DNA of 64,000 bases, from assembly GCA_025355995.1 (NCBI GenBank), contig JANXYQ010000105.1, forward strand, positions 20,650 through 84,649, written 5' to 3'. Shown here piece by piece: positions 42,973-51,861 of the stretch. Each line of letters opens with the position of its first letter. Position 1 is the first letter of the stretch. The translations under genes were made by a program, and so were the position numbers. Source of the DNA: Spirochaetaceae bacterium (GTDB lineage Bacteria > Spirochaetota > Spirochaetia > Treponematales > Rectinemataceae). The notes under the pieces were generated by a model. The model did not search any database and was not told the DNA's origin. It saw nothing but the letters and a program-made list of their open reading frames with translations.

Positions 42973-43272
42973 CTAGAGGCCGAGGGTCTTGGTCCAGTCG
43001 GGCTCGATGAACCCCACGAGGTGCTGGTCGCCGTCGATTACCGCGAAGGGGAAGGCTATGTCCGCCTTGAAGCGCTCCTTCAGGACCTTCTTGGTCTCGT
43101 TCTTCGTCTCGAGGGGGACTCGGTCCATATAAATATATCGATAGGTCACGCCCTTCCCGTTGAGGAAGGCCATCGCCCGCTTGCAGAAGCCGCAGGTGGA
43201 CAACGCGTAGACGACGATATCATGTTCGGAGCTGGAGCCGGGAACTTCCGTATAGCTCAGGGTTTCGAGCAT
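42973..43272 (-). CDS. Glutaredoxin-like protein
   Basis: The 99-residue thioredoxin-fold protein has the active site YALSTCGFCKRAMAFL (CGFC) and FPFAVIDGD with the cis-proline region. It is the first gene of the Grx-FTR-desulfurase-ThiI operon. The start at 43272 has a perfect AAGGAGG; the longer upstream frame is not coding. CxxC rather than CxxS means it can form an internal disulfide, as needed for reduction by FTR. Confidence 0.9.
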   Translation of the reverse strand: MLETLSYTEVPGSSSEHDIVVYALSTCGFCKRAMAFLNGKGVTYRYIYMDRVPLETKNETKKVLKERFKADIAFPFAVIDGDQHLVGFIEPDWTKTLGL

Positions 43273-43380
43273 GCTTCCTCCTTGATATGGCCTAGTATAC
43301 CAAATTCGCGGCCCCGGGTAAACGCAATGGCCGGCTCCGTCTCTGTTGCTGAAAAGCCCGATTTCGGCTAGCATGTGGGC

Positions 43381-45204
43381 ATGCGAGACCCCTCACTAAT
43401 ACGCAATTTCTGCATCATCGCCCACATAGACCACGGCAAGTCCACCCTCGCCGACCGCTTCATCGAGAAGGCGAAGGTCGTCGAGACGCGAAAGATGCAG
43501 GACCAGATGCTCGACAACATGGATATCGAGCGCGAGCGGGGCATCACGATCAAGAGCCAGGCGGTCGCCCTCGAGTACCTGGCCAAGGACGGCAAGACCT
43601 ACACGCTCAACCTGGTCGACACGCCCGGCCACGTCGACTTCTCCTACGAGGTCTCGCGCGCCATCTCCTCCTGCGAAGGAGCCCTCCTCCTCGTCGACGC
43701 GACCCAGGGGGTCGAGGCCCAGACCCTGTCCAACATGTACATGGCCCTCGAGCACGACCTCGAGATCATCCCGGTCATCAACAAGATCGATATGCCCGCC
43801 GCCGATCCCGAGGAGATCAAGCGCCAGATCGAGCACGATCTCGGCTTGGATCCCGATGGCGCCCTCCTCGTGTCCGGCCGCTTCGGCACCGGCGTCGACG
43901 AGCTCTTCGAGGCGATCGTCCAGCGGATTCCCGCTCCCAAGGCCAAGGCCGCCGATCCCCTCCAGGCCCTCATCTTCGACTCGCATTACGATCCGTATCG
44001 AGGCGTCGTAGTCCATTTGCGCGTCTTCGGCGGCGAGATCCGCCCGGGCCAGAGGATCCGGCTCATGCACAACAGCTCGGAGTACGTCGTCGAGGAGACG
44101 GGCCAGTTTCGCATAACGCTCGCCAAGACCGAGGGACTCCCCTCGGGCTCCGTCGGGTACATAATCGCCGGCATCAAGACCATCGCCGACGTGCGCGTGG
44201 GCGACACCATCACCGACGCCGCCAATCCCTGCGACGCGCCCTTGCCCGGTTTCCGCGAGGTCAAGCCGGTGGTGTTCTCCTCGATCTACCCGATGGACGC
44301 CGCCGACTACGACGAGTTCAAAGTAGCCGTGGAGAAGCTCAAGCTCAACGACGCCTCCCTCATCTACGAGAAGGACAGCTCCCTGGCGCTGGGCTTCGGC
44401 TTCCGCTGCGGATTCCTCGGGCTCCTGCATCTCGAGGTCGTGCAGGAGCGCCTGGAGCGCGAATACGACCAGGCCATAATCCTCACCGCGCCGAGCGTCA
44501 GGTACAAGCTGAAGCTGATGACCGGGGAGACCGTGTTCATCGACAATCCCTCGGATTATCCCGACCCGACGAGGATCGACGAGGCGGAAGAGCCCTATAT
44601 CAAGGCCCAGATCATCACGCCCCTGGCCTATATCGGCAACCTCATCACCCTCTGCATGGGCAAGCGCGGCGCGCAGACCTCCTTCACGCACCTGGACGAG
44701 AAGCGCGTCGAGCTCTGCTTCGAGATGCCCCTCGCCGAGGTCCTCTTCGACTTCTACGACAAGCTCAAGTCGACGAGCCGCGGCTACGCGAGCTTCGACT
44801 ACGACATCATCGGCTATCGGCCCACGAAGCTGGCCAAGCTCGACATCCTCATCAACGCCAAGCCCGTGGACGCCTTCTCCCAGCTCGTCTTCGAGCCGAA
44901 CGCCTACGAGCGGGCCCGCAAGGTCTGCGAGCGGCTCGCGAAGAACATACCGAGGCAGCAGTTCAAGGTCCCGATCCAAGGCTCCATCGGCGCGAAGGTA
45001 ATAGCCCGCGAGACGATCAACCCGCTGCGAAAGGACGTCCTCGCCAAGTGCTATGGCGGCGACATCTCGCGCAAGCACAAGCTCCTCGAGAAGCAGAAAG
45101 AGGGCAAGAAGCGCATGAAGATGGTGGGCGACGTCGAGCTGCCGCAAGAAGCGTTCTTGGCGGTCCTGAGGACGGATGAGGATGACGATCACAAGGACCG
45201 CTAG
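43381..45204 (+). CDS. lepA: Elongation factor 4 (LepA)
   Basis: The 607-residue translational GTPase promotes back-translocation on the ribosome. G motifs are AHIDHGKST, DTPGHVDF and NKIDMP. The LepA-specific C-terminal domain (SFDYDIIGYRPTKLAKLDILIN split over about 475-497, then GGDISRKHKLLEKQKEGKKRMK at about 560-581) is intact. ATG 43381 and GTG 43375 are both possible starts; neither has a strong ribosome-binding site. It ends in TAG, 21 bases before the TauE/SafE gene. Confidence 0.97.
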   Translation: MRDPSLIRNFCIIAHIDHGKSTLADRFIEKAKVVETRKMQDQMLDNMDIERERGITIKSQAVALEYLAKDGKTYTLNLVDTPGHVDFSYEVSRAISSCEGALLLVDATQGVEAQTLSNMYMALEHDLEIIPVINKIDMPAADPEEIKRQIEHDLGLDPDGALLVSGRFGTGVDELFEAIVQRIPAPKAKAADPLQALIFDSHYDPYRGVVVHLRVFGGEIRPGQRIRLMHNSSEYVVEETGQFRITLAKTEGLPSGSVGYIIAGIKTIADVRVGDTITDAANPCDAPLPGFREVKPVVFSSIYPMDAADYDEFKVAVEKLKLNDASLIYEKDSSLALGFGFRCGFLGLLHLEVVQERLEREYDQAIILTAPSVRYKLKLMTGETVFIDNPSDYPDPTRIDEAEEPYIKAQIITPLAYIGNLITLCMGKRGAQTSFTHLDEKRVELCFEMPLAEVLFDFYDKLKSTSRGYASFDYDIIGYRPTKLAKLDILINAKPVDAFSQLVFEPNAYERARKVCERLAKNIPRQQFKVPIQGSIGAKVIARETINPLRKDVLAKCYGGDISRKHKLLEKQKEGKKRMKMVGDVELPQEAFLAVLRTDEDDDHKDR

Positions 45205-45225
45205 CAAGGCTCTCGCGCCGCGGCC

Positions 45226-46026
45226 ATGAACCTCGCGAGCTACGCCCTGGCCTCGGCGGCCGCCCTCGCCGCCGGCGCCGTCAACGCCCTGGCCGGCGGC
45301 GGCACCCTGGTCACGTTTCCCGTCCTCGTCGCCCTCGGCCTTCCTCCGGTTTCGGCCAACGTCACGAATACCGTCGCGCTCCTGCCGGGCTACCTCGGCG
45401 GAGCCTGGTCCCAGCGCTCAGTCCTGGCCCGGTCGGACCAGCGCGGCCGCCTGGCGCTTCTCCTGCCCGCCGCCGCGGCCGGGGGGCTGGCCGGCGCCCT
45501 CCTCCTCCTGTTCGGCGACGAGAGGATCTTCCGCTTCCTGGTTCCCTACCTCATCCTACTGGCCTCCGGCCTCCTCGCCTTCGGCGAGAGGATAAAGAGG
45601 GGCCTGGCCGCCCGCCAGGTCGCCAGGGGAGGCGTCGGGCCCGAGCGCATGGCAGGGCATCCGGCGGGCCCGAGCCGGACCGCGGTCCTCGCGATCGCCT
45701 TCGCCTCGGTCTACGCCGGGTATTTCGGGGCGGGCGCCAGCGTGATAGTCCTCGCAACGCTCGGCATCGCGCTGGACGGACCCCTTTCGGAGCTCAACGC
45801 CGTGAAGCAGGCCGTCTCTCTCCTCGGGAATCTCGCGGCCGCGCTCTTTTTCTCCATCAGCGGGAAGGTCGATTGGAGCTTCGCCGCCGTGATGGCGGTC
45901 AGCGCCCTTGCGGGAGGAACGCTCGGCGGGACGATCGCGGGGAGGATCAAGGGCCCTGCGCTCCGAGCGGCGGTAGTCGCCGTCGGGATCGCGATCGGCG
46001 CCTACTACCTGGTCAGGCGCTACTAA
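45226..46026 (+). CDS. TauE/SafE-family sulfite/organosulfonate exporter
   Basis: The 266-residue inner-membrane protein has about eight hydrophobic segments. Family features are the N-terminal AAGAVNALAGGGTLVTFP and the repeat-like YAGYFGAGASVIVLATLG at about 165. Members export sulfite, sulfoacetate or related anions. It follows lepA closely and converges on the Maf gene. The substrate cannot be determined. Confidence 0.88.
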   Translation: MNLASYALASAAALAAGAVNALAGGGTLVTFPVLVALGLPPVSANVTNTVALLPGYLGGAWSQRSVLARSDQRGRLALLLPAAAAGGLAGALLLLFGDERIFRFLVPYLILLASGLLAFGERIKRGLAARQVARGGVGPERMAGHPAGPSRTAVLAIAFASVYAGYFGAGASVIVLATLGIALDGPLSELNAVKQAVSLLGNLAAALFFSISGKVDWSFAAVMAVSALAGGTLGGTIAGRIKGPALRAAVVAVGIAIGAYYLVRRY

Positions 46027-46067
46027 GGCCTGCGATTGTAAGGCGGCACGCTTCGCGCGCCTCGGAT

Positions 46068-47714
46068 TTACGCGACGCCGGCGGAAAGCTGGGTCAACCT
46101 GCGGGCCCAGTACTCGACCTGCGGGACGAGGCGGTTCAAGAAATCCTGAGGCAGCTCCCGCGCGCGCTCCTGGTCCGGGAAGCCCCAGCAAAGGTAGTCC
46201 GATTCCAGGACCAGGCGGCGGAAGGCCTGGCGCGAGAGGGGCGACATTCCCCGCATCGAGAGCCTCAGCTCCTCGAGTCGGCCCAGCTCGTCCTCCAGGA
46301 AGGCGCGTATCTGGACCGAAGCCTTGATCGGGTCGAAGCCGCCGGCGGCGGCATCCCTCGTCCCCGAGCCGGTGGAGCGCAGGAGGGACTCCGCCTCCCC
46401 AATGGATATCCTGCGCCCGCCGATCGAGGGGCCGGCCCCGCGCAGGTCGTAGAGGTCCCCTTCGCCTCCCTTTCGGCGCCCCTCGCCCTCGCCCATCCCG
46501 GCGAGGATCGCCGCGTAGGACAGGAGGATCGGGTCGGAGAGGAGGTCGGCCGCCCCGCCGGCGCCGCGGCTCAGGGCCATGGTCCTGTCGCGGAAGGAGA
46601 CGGCGAACTGGCCGGGCCAGCGCGTTAGGCGATTCAAGCGGCGCTCCTCGGCGAGGAGGCTCGGGCAGCCACGCGCGTGGGTCTTGCCGGCCTCGAAGGA
46701 GAAGTCCAGCCCCGCGGCCAGGAGCGGGCCCGAGGCGAGGAGGCGCGTCATGTGGACCGCGTGCACGCCGACCGAGCCGAGCGGGGGGAGGGAGAGGAAG
46801 GGGACGCCGGCCTTCGCGAGCGCTGCCTCGGCGCGCGACAGGAAGGGGCTCGGCGTGATGCGCACGGCGCTCAGGTGCTTCGGGCCCCGCACGGAGCGGA
46901 AGGTCGCGGGATGCGATGAGAGGTCGGCGGCCAGAGCCGCCGGCCGCGAGCCCAGGCAGGTGAAGTCGGCCAGGTTGTGCGCCTGCCCTTCGAGGCAGAC
47001 CACGAGGTCGGGCTCGATGCCGGCGGCCATCAGGGTGCCGAGGGCGGTGTCGCAGGCGATGACGGTCGGGCGCAGGCGGGCGAGGAGGGGGAGGGCGGCC
47101 TCGAGGGAGGGGCCGGCGCCGCATACGACCGCGGCGCCGCGGAAGTGGGGCAGGGGAGAGGGCGCGATCTCGGGGAGAGCGGCCATATTGGCGAAGATAT
47201 TCCGAGCCCAGAGGGGCCCGAGCATCATCAGGGCCGCACGATTTCGCCAGGAAGCCTCGAATTCCGAGGAGAGGGCGGCGGCCATCGCCGCGTAGGCCGC
47301 CGCGTCGAGGGCCTGGCCGCCGGAAAGGGGAGTCAAGCGGCAGGCGCGGAAGGCGCCCAGGCGCTTGGCGGCCTCGACCGCCTGCTCGGGCGAGGAGGCT
47401 TCGACGAAGGCGATCCTCTCGTCGCCGGCCAATTCCGGGGGAAGGCTGGCGCGGGCGAGGGCAGCGAGGGCCGGGTCCGTCTCGACGCAGAGCAGGGCGC
47501 TCCTCGGTCCCATGGCCGACAGGAGCTCGGCTACGCCGTACCACAGGAGGGGAGACGGCACTAGGTGGAGGCGGCCCGGCTCGGGATCGCAGGCCGCCGC
47601 GAGCCTTCTGGGAAGGCTGGAGGGATCGCGGGCGGAATAGAGCAGCCGCCCGCGGTAGCTGACGGAAAGGCCCCCCGGCGTCTGCAAGACGAGGGGGGCC
47701 TCTTCGTCGCTCAT
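46068..47714 (-). CDS. DUF115 motility-associated factor (Maf-type flagellin glycosyltransferase)
   Basis: The 548-residue protein contains the DUF115/MptE-like core at about 180-350 (AAVVCGAGPSLEAALPLL, VIACDTALGTLMAAGIEPDLVV), which binds an activated sugar. Maf proteins transfer nonulosonic acids such as pseudaminic or legionaminic acid to flagellin in bacteria with glycosylated flagella. The SpsF/SpsG-like genes at 28-31 kb could make its donor. It lies 6 bases after the SurA/PpiD-like gene on the same strand. Confidence 0.85.
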   Translation of the reverse strand: MSDEEAPLVLQTPGGLSVSYRGRLLYSARDPSSLPRRLAAACDPEPGRLHLVPSPLLWYGVAELLSAMGPRSALLCVETDPALAALARASLPPELAGDERIAFVEASSPEQAVEAAKRLGAFRACRLTPLSGGQALDAAAYAAMAAALSSEFEASWRNRAALMMLGPLWARNIFANMAALPEIAPSPLPHFRGAAVVCGAGPSLEAALPLLARLRPTVIACDTALGTLMAAGIEPDLVVCLEGQAHNLADFTCLGSRPAALAADLSSHPATFRSVRGPKHLSAVRITPSPFLSRAEAALAKAGVPFLSLPPLGSVGVHAVHMTRLLASGPLLAAGLDFSFEAGKTHARGCPSLLAEERRLNRLTRWPGQFAVSFRDRTMALSRGAGGAADLLSDPILLSYAAILAGMGEGEGRRKGGEGDLYDLRGAGPSIGGRRISIGEAESLLRSTGSGTRDAAAGGFDPIKASVQIRAFLEDELGRLEELRLSMRGMSPLSRQAFRRLVLESDYLCWGFPDQERARELPQDFLNRLVPQVEYWARRLTQLSAGVA

Positions 47715-47720
47715 GGGCTT

Positions 47721-49292
47721 TTAGTTAGTCTTCGTCGTCGCGGCCGGCTGGAAATATTTGAAGAAAATGTTGCTGAAGTCGTCCTTGAACGCGGGGCTCT
47801 TGATGAAGATGTCGCGCACCTCGGCCGATCCCTTGCTCTGATAGAAGTAGGGGTAGTAGAAGGCGATGGCTCCCGTCTCGTCGTCCTTGGCGGAGCTCGC
47901 CTCCTTGACCTTGAGGACCAGCGCGTTCTCGCCGAGGATGAGAGGCTCGGATACCGAGCCGGGCGCGAGGGAGAAGGCGGCGGTGAGGAACTTCTCGTTG
48001 GTGGAGGCGCCGGAGAGCTCGGCGCTTCCCTCGGGAACGACGTTCTTGAACATCGGCGCGCTCTGCCCGTAGATGGAAACGGTCAGGTCCCCGTAATTGA
48101 TGGGGAAGGGCCCAGCCGACTTGACCGCGAGGCCCGCCTTCTTGGCGGCGGCGACGAAGCCGGCGCCGCCGGCGGCGGTGAGCTCCTTGGCCTTGGCTAT
48201 CGCCCAATCCTCGACGACGCCGCGCTCGTTCCGCGTGATGTAGTCGCGCACGGAGGCCAGGGCCGCCGCTTGGGAGAGATCGGCTGGCGCGACCGCTGCT
48301 TCGGCCCTGAAGAAGGACCAGGCTCCGGCCGAGGTCTTGAATACGGGAGATAGCTCCCCGGTCTTGAGGGCCGCGAGCTTCTCGGCGTCGTCCTTGCCCG
48401 GGAGCTCCTTCGCCAGCTCGTTGAAGTACTTGGGACCCTCGGCCCCGCCCTTCTGGGCGTAGGCGTCCTTCGAGCTGGCCTTGGCCGCCGCCTCGAAGGT
48501 CGTCTTTTTGTCCTGTATGTTCTTGAGGAGCTTCTTGGCGTCTGCCTCGCTCGAGGCGATGGTGACGCGCGAGAGGGTCAACGTCCGGAACAGGTCGGCG
48601 TGGGCCTTGCCCCAGGCCGCGACCTCGGCGTCGGGGAAGCCGGACAGGGGATACGCCGCGTATTCGACGGTCCTGGTCTCCTTGGCCATATCCTTGACGA
48701 AGGCTATTTCCTTCGTGCTCGGCGATACGCCGAGCACATCGCTGAAGTATTCCTGGTATAGCGTGTCGTCCCGTATCTGGTTGCGGATGGACAGCTTCTC
48801 GGCGAGGGTGGCGTCGTGGTATTTCTGTGCCGAGAATTTGCCGTTCTCCTGGAAAGCCGCGTTCTCGGCGACCTTGGTATCGAGCCAGGACTCGGTCACC
48901 GACCCGCCCGAATTCCTGACGCTGTCGATGGCGGCCATGCGGAGGAGGGTCCGCTCGAAGGCCCCGCGATAGACCTGGTAGGCGAAGAGCTGGTAGTTCT
49001 CCTCGTTGAGGCCCTGCTGGCGCAAGCGGTCGTTTAGGTCGCGGACCTGGAGGGCCATGTAGGAACCCTGGCTGTACTCGATCGGCTTTCCGGCGTAGGT
49101 GCCGAAACTCAGCGTGCGGCCGTTGCCCGAGATCGCCGACCCGCTGCCGCCGCCCATGGGCACGAAGACGAAGGCTATTACGACTATTACGAGGACGACG
49201 ATCGTCCCCGCGTAGATGCCGGGATTCTTGATTCCCCTCTTGCTTTCACGGGGCTCGCTTTTTACGGGAGCCTTAGGTGTCTGGGATGCCAT
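47721..49292 (-). CDS. Membrane-anchored SurA/PpiD-like chaperone
   Basis: The 523-residue protein has one N-terminal transmembrane helix (residues 26-46, IYAGTIVVLVIVVIAFVFVP) and a SurA_N-type helical region at about 75-210 (LFAYQVYRGAFERTLLRMAAID). A degenerate parvulin region follows. The layout matches PpiD/PrsA-type periplasmic folding factors. It starts after AGAAGG and is probably co-transcribed with the Maf gene downstream. Catalytic residues of the isomerase domain are not clear, so chaperone activity alone is possible. Confidence 0.8.
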   Translation of the reverse strand: MASQTPKAPVKSEPRESKRGIKNPGIYAGTIVVLVIVVIAFVFVPMGGGSGSAISGNGRTLSFGTYAGKPIEYSQGSYMALQVRDLNDRLRQQGLNEENYQLFAYQVYRGAFERTLLRMAAIDSVRNSGGSVTESWLDTKVAENAAFQENGKFSAQKYHDATLAEKLSIRNQIRDDTLYQEYFSDVLGVSPSTKEIAFVKDMAKETRTVEYAAYPLSGFPDAEVAAWGKAHADLFRTLTLSRVTIASSEADAKKLLKNIQDKKTTFEAAAKASSKDAYAQKGGAEGPKYFNELAKELPGKDDAEKLAALKTGELSPVFKTSAGAWSFFRAEAAVAPADLSQAAALASVRDYITRNERGVVEDWAIAKAKELTAAGGAGFVAAAKKAGLAVKSAGPFPINYGDLTVSIYGQSAPMFKNVVPEGSAELSGASTNEKFLTAAFSLAPGSVSEPLILGENALVLKVKEASSAKDDETGAIAFYYPYFYQSKGSAEVRDIFIKSPAFKDDFSNIFFKYFQPAATTKTN

Positions 49293-49445
49293 GGTTTCCT
49301 TCTGGACTACCTAGATGACGCGCCCCTTAAGGAAAGCCCGCGACCGAGGATCGCGTGCGATCGGGGATCGCGTAGGGGCTGGCCGAAACTAAGTTCCGCC
49401 TAGCCCGCTAGAGTGTGGCAGGATATCACGGGGCTCCGCGGGCTG

Positions 49446-51644
49446 TCAACGATGGGTGATGGCCGGAGGCTCGGCCTCGATGTCGCGGGCGAAGGCGTAA
49501 CCGTTCTTCTTCTCCCTCTTCACGCGGTACATCGCGGCGTCGGCGGCGTTCACGATGGGCTCGATGGCGTCGCCGTCGTCGGGGAATACTGCGATGCCCA
49601 TCGAGAAGCCCACCGTGCAGACGTTGCCCTCCACGGACAGGGGCTGGCCGCACTCCTCGAGGATCTTCTTGGCGGCGAGGGCTATGTCCTGGACGTCCCT
49701 GACCGAGGCGAGCACGGCGACGAATTCGTCGCCGCCGACCCGCGCTACCGTGTCGGACGCCCGCAGCATGGCGCGCAGGCGCTCGGCTATCGCCACGAGG
49801 GCGCGGTCGCCCGCCAAGTGGCCGAGCCGGTCGTTTATCGGCTTGAAGTCGTCGAGGTCGATGTAGATGACTCCTACCTTCGTCCCGCTGCGGCGGGCGA
49901 TGTCGAAAGTCTTCTGGAGCAGCTCGAACAGCAGGCGCCTGTTGGGCAGTCCCGTGAGCGGATCGTGGTTGGCGAGGTGGGTGATGCTGACCGCCGCCTT
50001 CTCGAGCTCCTCCTTCTCGCCGCGGATCGCGTGGTTGAGGGCCTCGAGCCGGTCGTGGATCAGGCTGTTCTCGACGGCGATGGCGACGTAGGGCGCCAAG
50101 GCCTCCACGAGGGTCAGGTGGCGGGACGTTATCGCGGAGCGCCGCTCGCTCTGGACGGTGAGGAGGCCGATCGCCCGGTCGTCGATGACCAGGGGCAGGA
50201 ACATCAGCGATCCCGCCGGCGGGCCGTAGTGGATCGGCTCGCCGGAGAGGATGCCGGCGGGCTTGTTGGCGGTGTCGTTCACGAAGACCGGCGCCTTGTC
50301 GCGCAGGCATATGGCCGCGTAGCTCCGCCTCGGGTCGGGGTTGATGCGCGAGCGCTGGACCCGTTTGCCGTGGAAGATGTAGGCCCGGTAGTCGAGGGTC
50401 TTGTCCTCCTCCTCGTACAGCGCCAGGCCGAAGAGGTCGAAGGGGATGTAGTGGCTCAGGGTCTCGTAGAGGGTGTTGATCACCGTATCGAGGTCGAGGC
50501 TCGCGGTGATGAGCCTCCCCGTCTCGGCGATGGCCAGGATCTGCCTGTTGGCGCTCTCGAGCTCCTCGGTCTTCTCCTTGAGCTCTATGTTCTTGAGCCG
50601 GTAGATCTCGGCTTCCTGGCGGCTCTTCTCGACCTCGTACTGGACCGTGATGTTCTTGATCTTCCTACTCGCGTCCTCGCTCAGCGCCTCGTGCTCGAAG
50701 CGCGAGAACCGCTTGTAGTAGTCGAGGGCCCTGCGGAAATCGCCCATCACCTCGTGCGCCTCGGAGAGCCGCTCGTAGGCTGTGTTGATGAGGCGCTTCG
50801 CCCCGATGCCCTCGGCGCTTCCCAGGGCGACTCTGAAGCGATCGAGGGCCTGCTCCATGTCGCCCGTCATTACGTGGATGGCCCCGAGGTCGAGGAGGAC
50901 GGCCGCGCGCTCGCGCTCGTTCTTCAACGCCTCGGCGATCGCGAGGGCCTTCGAGTACTGGGTCGAGGCTAGCTCGAGCCTGTCCATCGCGAGGGAGATG
51001 AGGCCGAGGAGGTGCCAGCACTGGCCCTCGGACTGGATGTTTCCGTTCTCCTTGGCGATGGCCATCGACTTCTCGGCGAACTCGCGGGCGAGGGACCAGT
51101 TGCCCATGCGCTGGTAGGCCTTGCCGACGTCGAGGAGGATGCTGGAGATCAGCTCGCTCTCGCCGTCGTCGGGCACCGTCTCGTAGGCCCGCAGCAGGTA
51201 GTCGAGGGCCTCCTTGATCTCGCCGAACTCGAGGCAGACCTCGCCGATGTTGTTGAGGGTGACCGCCTCGCGGAGGCGGTCGCCGTGCTTGCGCGCCTCC
51301 TCGAGGCTGCGCGTGTAGAAGTCCATCGCGCGCTCGTACCGGCCCATGTCCATGTAGGCGACGCCGAGCGCGTTGAGCGACTTCATGACGCCAACGTCGT
51401 CCCCGAGCGCCTCGAAGGCTTCCAGGGCCTTCTGGAAGGAATCGACCGCGGGCGCCCCCCGGGTCAGGTAGTACTCGCACCAGCCGACGTTGAGCCTCGC
51501 CTCCGCCATGCCGGCCGCGTAGCCGGCGCCTTCCGCCTCCGAGAGGGCGGTAGCCGCCACCGACAGGGCGCGCTCGGGCGATGAGAGCGTGAGGGCCCAT
51601 GCTTGCTTGTTCAGCTCGTCGATCTTGCCCGCGAAGGGATTCAT
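49446..51644 (-). CDS. TPR-GAF-GGDEF diguanylate cyclase
   Basis: The 732-residue cytoplasmic protein has about eight TPR units at residues 1-340, a coiled linker, a GAF sensor domain at about 400-545, and a GGDEF domain whose active site reads RVGGDEFVAVL, with NHDPLTGLPNRRL at its start. It makes cyclic di-GMP. No inhibitory RxxD is obvious just before GGDEF. AAGGAAG supports the start at 51644. The 66-residue gene upstream is 7 bases away. A 153-base spacer with short GC hairpins separates it from the PpiD-like gene. Confidence 0.92.
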   Translation of the reverse strand: MNPFAGKIDELNKQAWALTLSSPERALSVAATALSEAEGAGYAAGMAEARLNVGWCEYYLTRGAPAVDSFQKALEAFEALGDDVGVMKSLNALGVAYMDMGRYERAMDFYTRSLEEARKHGDRLREAVTLNNIGEVCLEFGEIKEALDYLLRAYETVPDDGESELISSILLDVGKAYQRMGNWSLAREFAEKSMAIAKENGNIQSEGQCWHLLGLISLAMDRLELASTQYSKALAIAEALKNERERAAVLLDLGAIHVMTGDMEQALDRFRVALGSAEGIGAKRLINTAYERLSEAHEVMGDFRRALDYYKRFSRFEHEALSEDASRKIKNITVQYEVEKSRQEAEIYRLKNIELKEKTEELESANRQILAIAETGRLITASLDLDTVINTLYETLSHYIPFDLFGLALYEEEDKTLDYRAYIFHGKRVQRSRINPDPRRSYAAICLRDKAPVFVNDTANKPAGILSGEPIHYGPPAGSLMFLPLVIDDRAIGLLTVQSERRSAITSRHLTLVEALAPYVAIAVENSLIHDRLEALNHAIRGEKEELEKAAVSITHLANHDPLTGLPNRRLLFELLQKTFDIARRSGTKVGVIYIDLDDFKPINDRLGHLAGDRALVAIAERLRAMLRASDTVARVGGDEFVAVLASVRDVQDIALAAKKILEECGQPLSVEGNVCTVGFSMGIAVFPDDGDAIEPIVNAADAAMYRVKREKKNGYAFARDIEAEPPAITHR

Positions 51645-51651
51645 GCTTCCT

Positions 51652-51852
51652 TTATTCGAATTCGATCTGATCGCCGTCCTCGCGCCCATGGTCGGGATCG
51701 GTGGTGTTGAGGAATTCCAGGGCTTCCTGCGCGACGCTCTGCGCGTGCTCATACCATATCGAGTACAGCTCGTCCTTGATCACCCCGGGGGAAGGCGCGC
51801 CCTCGACGTCGCTCATGAGCTGCCGGAGTATGGCGAGGCCTCGTTCGTCCAT
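51652..51852 (-). CDS. Small acidic protein of unknown function
   Basis: The 66-residue acidic protein (ending DHGREDGDQIEFE) has GGAGAG seven bases ahead of its ATG. It lies between the M16C peptidase (9 bases) and the TPR-GAF-GGDEF gene (7 bases), so it belongs to the same transcript. I recognise no domain; it is predicted to be helical in residues 5-50. Confidence 0.7.
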   Translation of the reverse strand: MDERGLAILRQLMSDVEGAPSPGVIKDELYSIWYEHAQSVAQEALEFLNTTDPDHGREDGDQIEFE

Positions 51853-51861
51853 GTTCTCTCC

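Noticed and set aside
43396..45207. A 603-codon open frame antisense to lepA
   Set aside because: It is the high-GC shadow of lepA. The composition is dominated by Asp, Glu, Gly, Leu and Val from reverse reading, with no motifs, and LepA is unmistakable on the other strand.
49293..49445. Terminator or small RNA between the PpiD-like and GGDEF genes
   Set aside because: Several short GC stems can be drawn but none is followed by a U-run and none is clearly preferred, so I do not list a feature.
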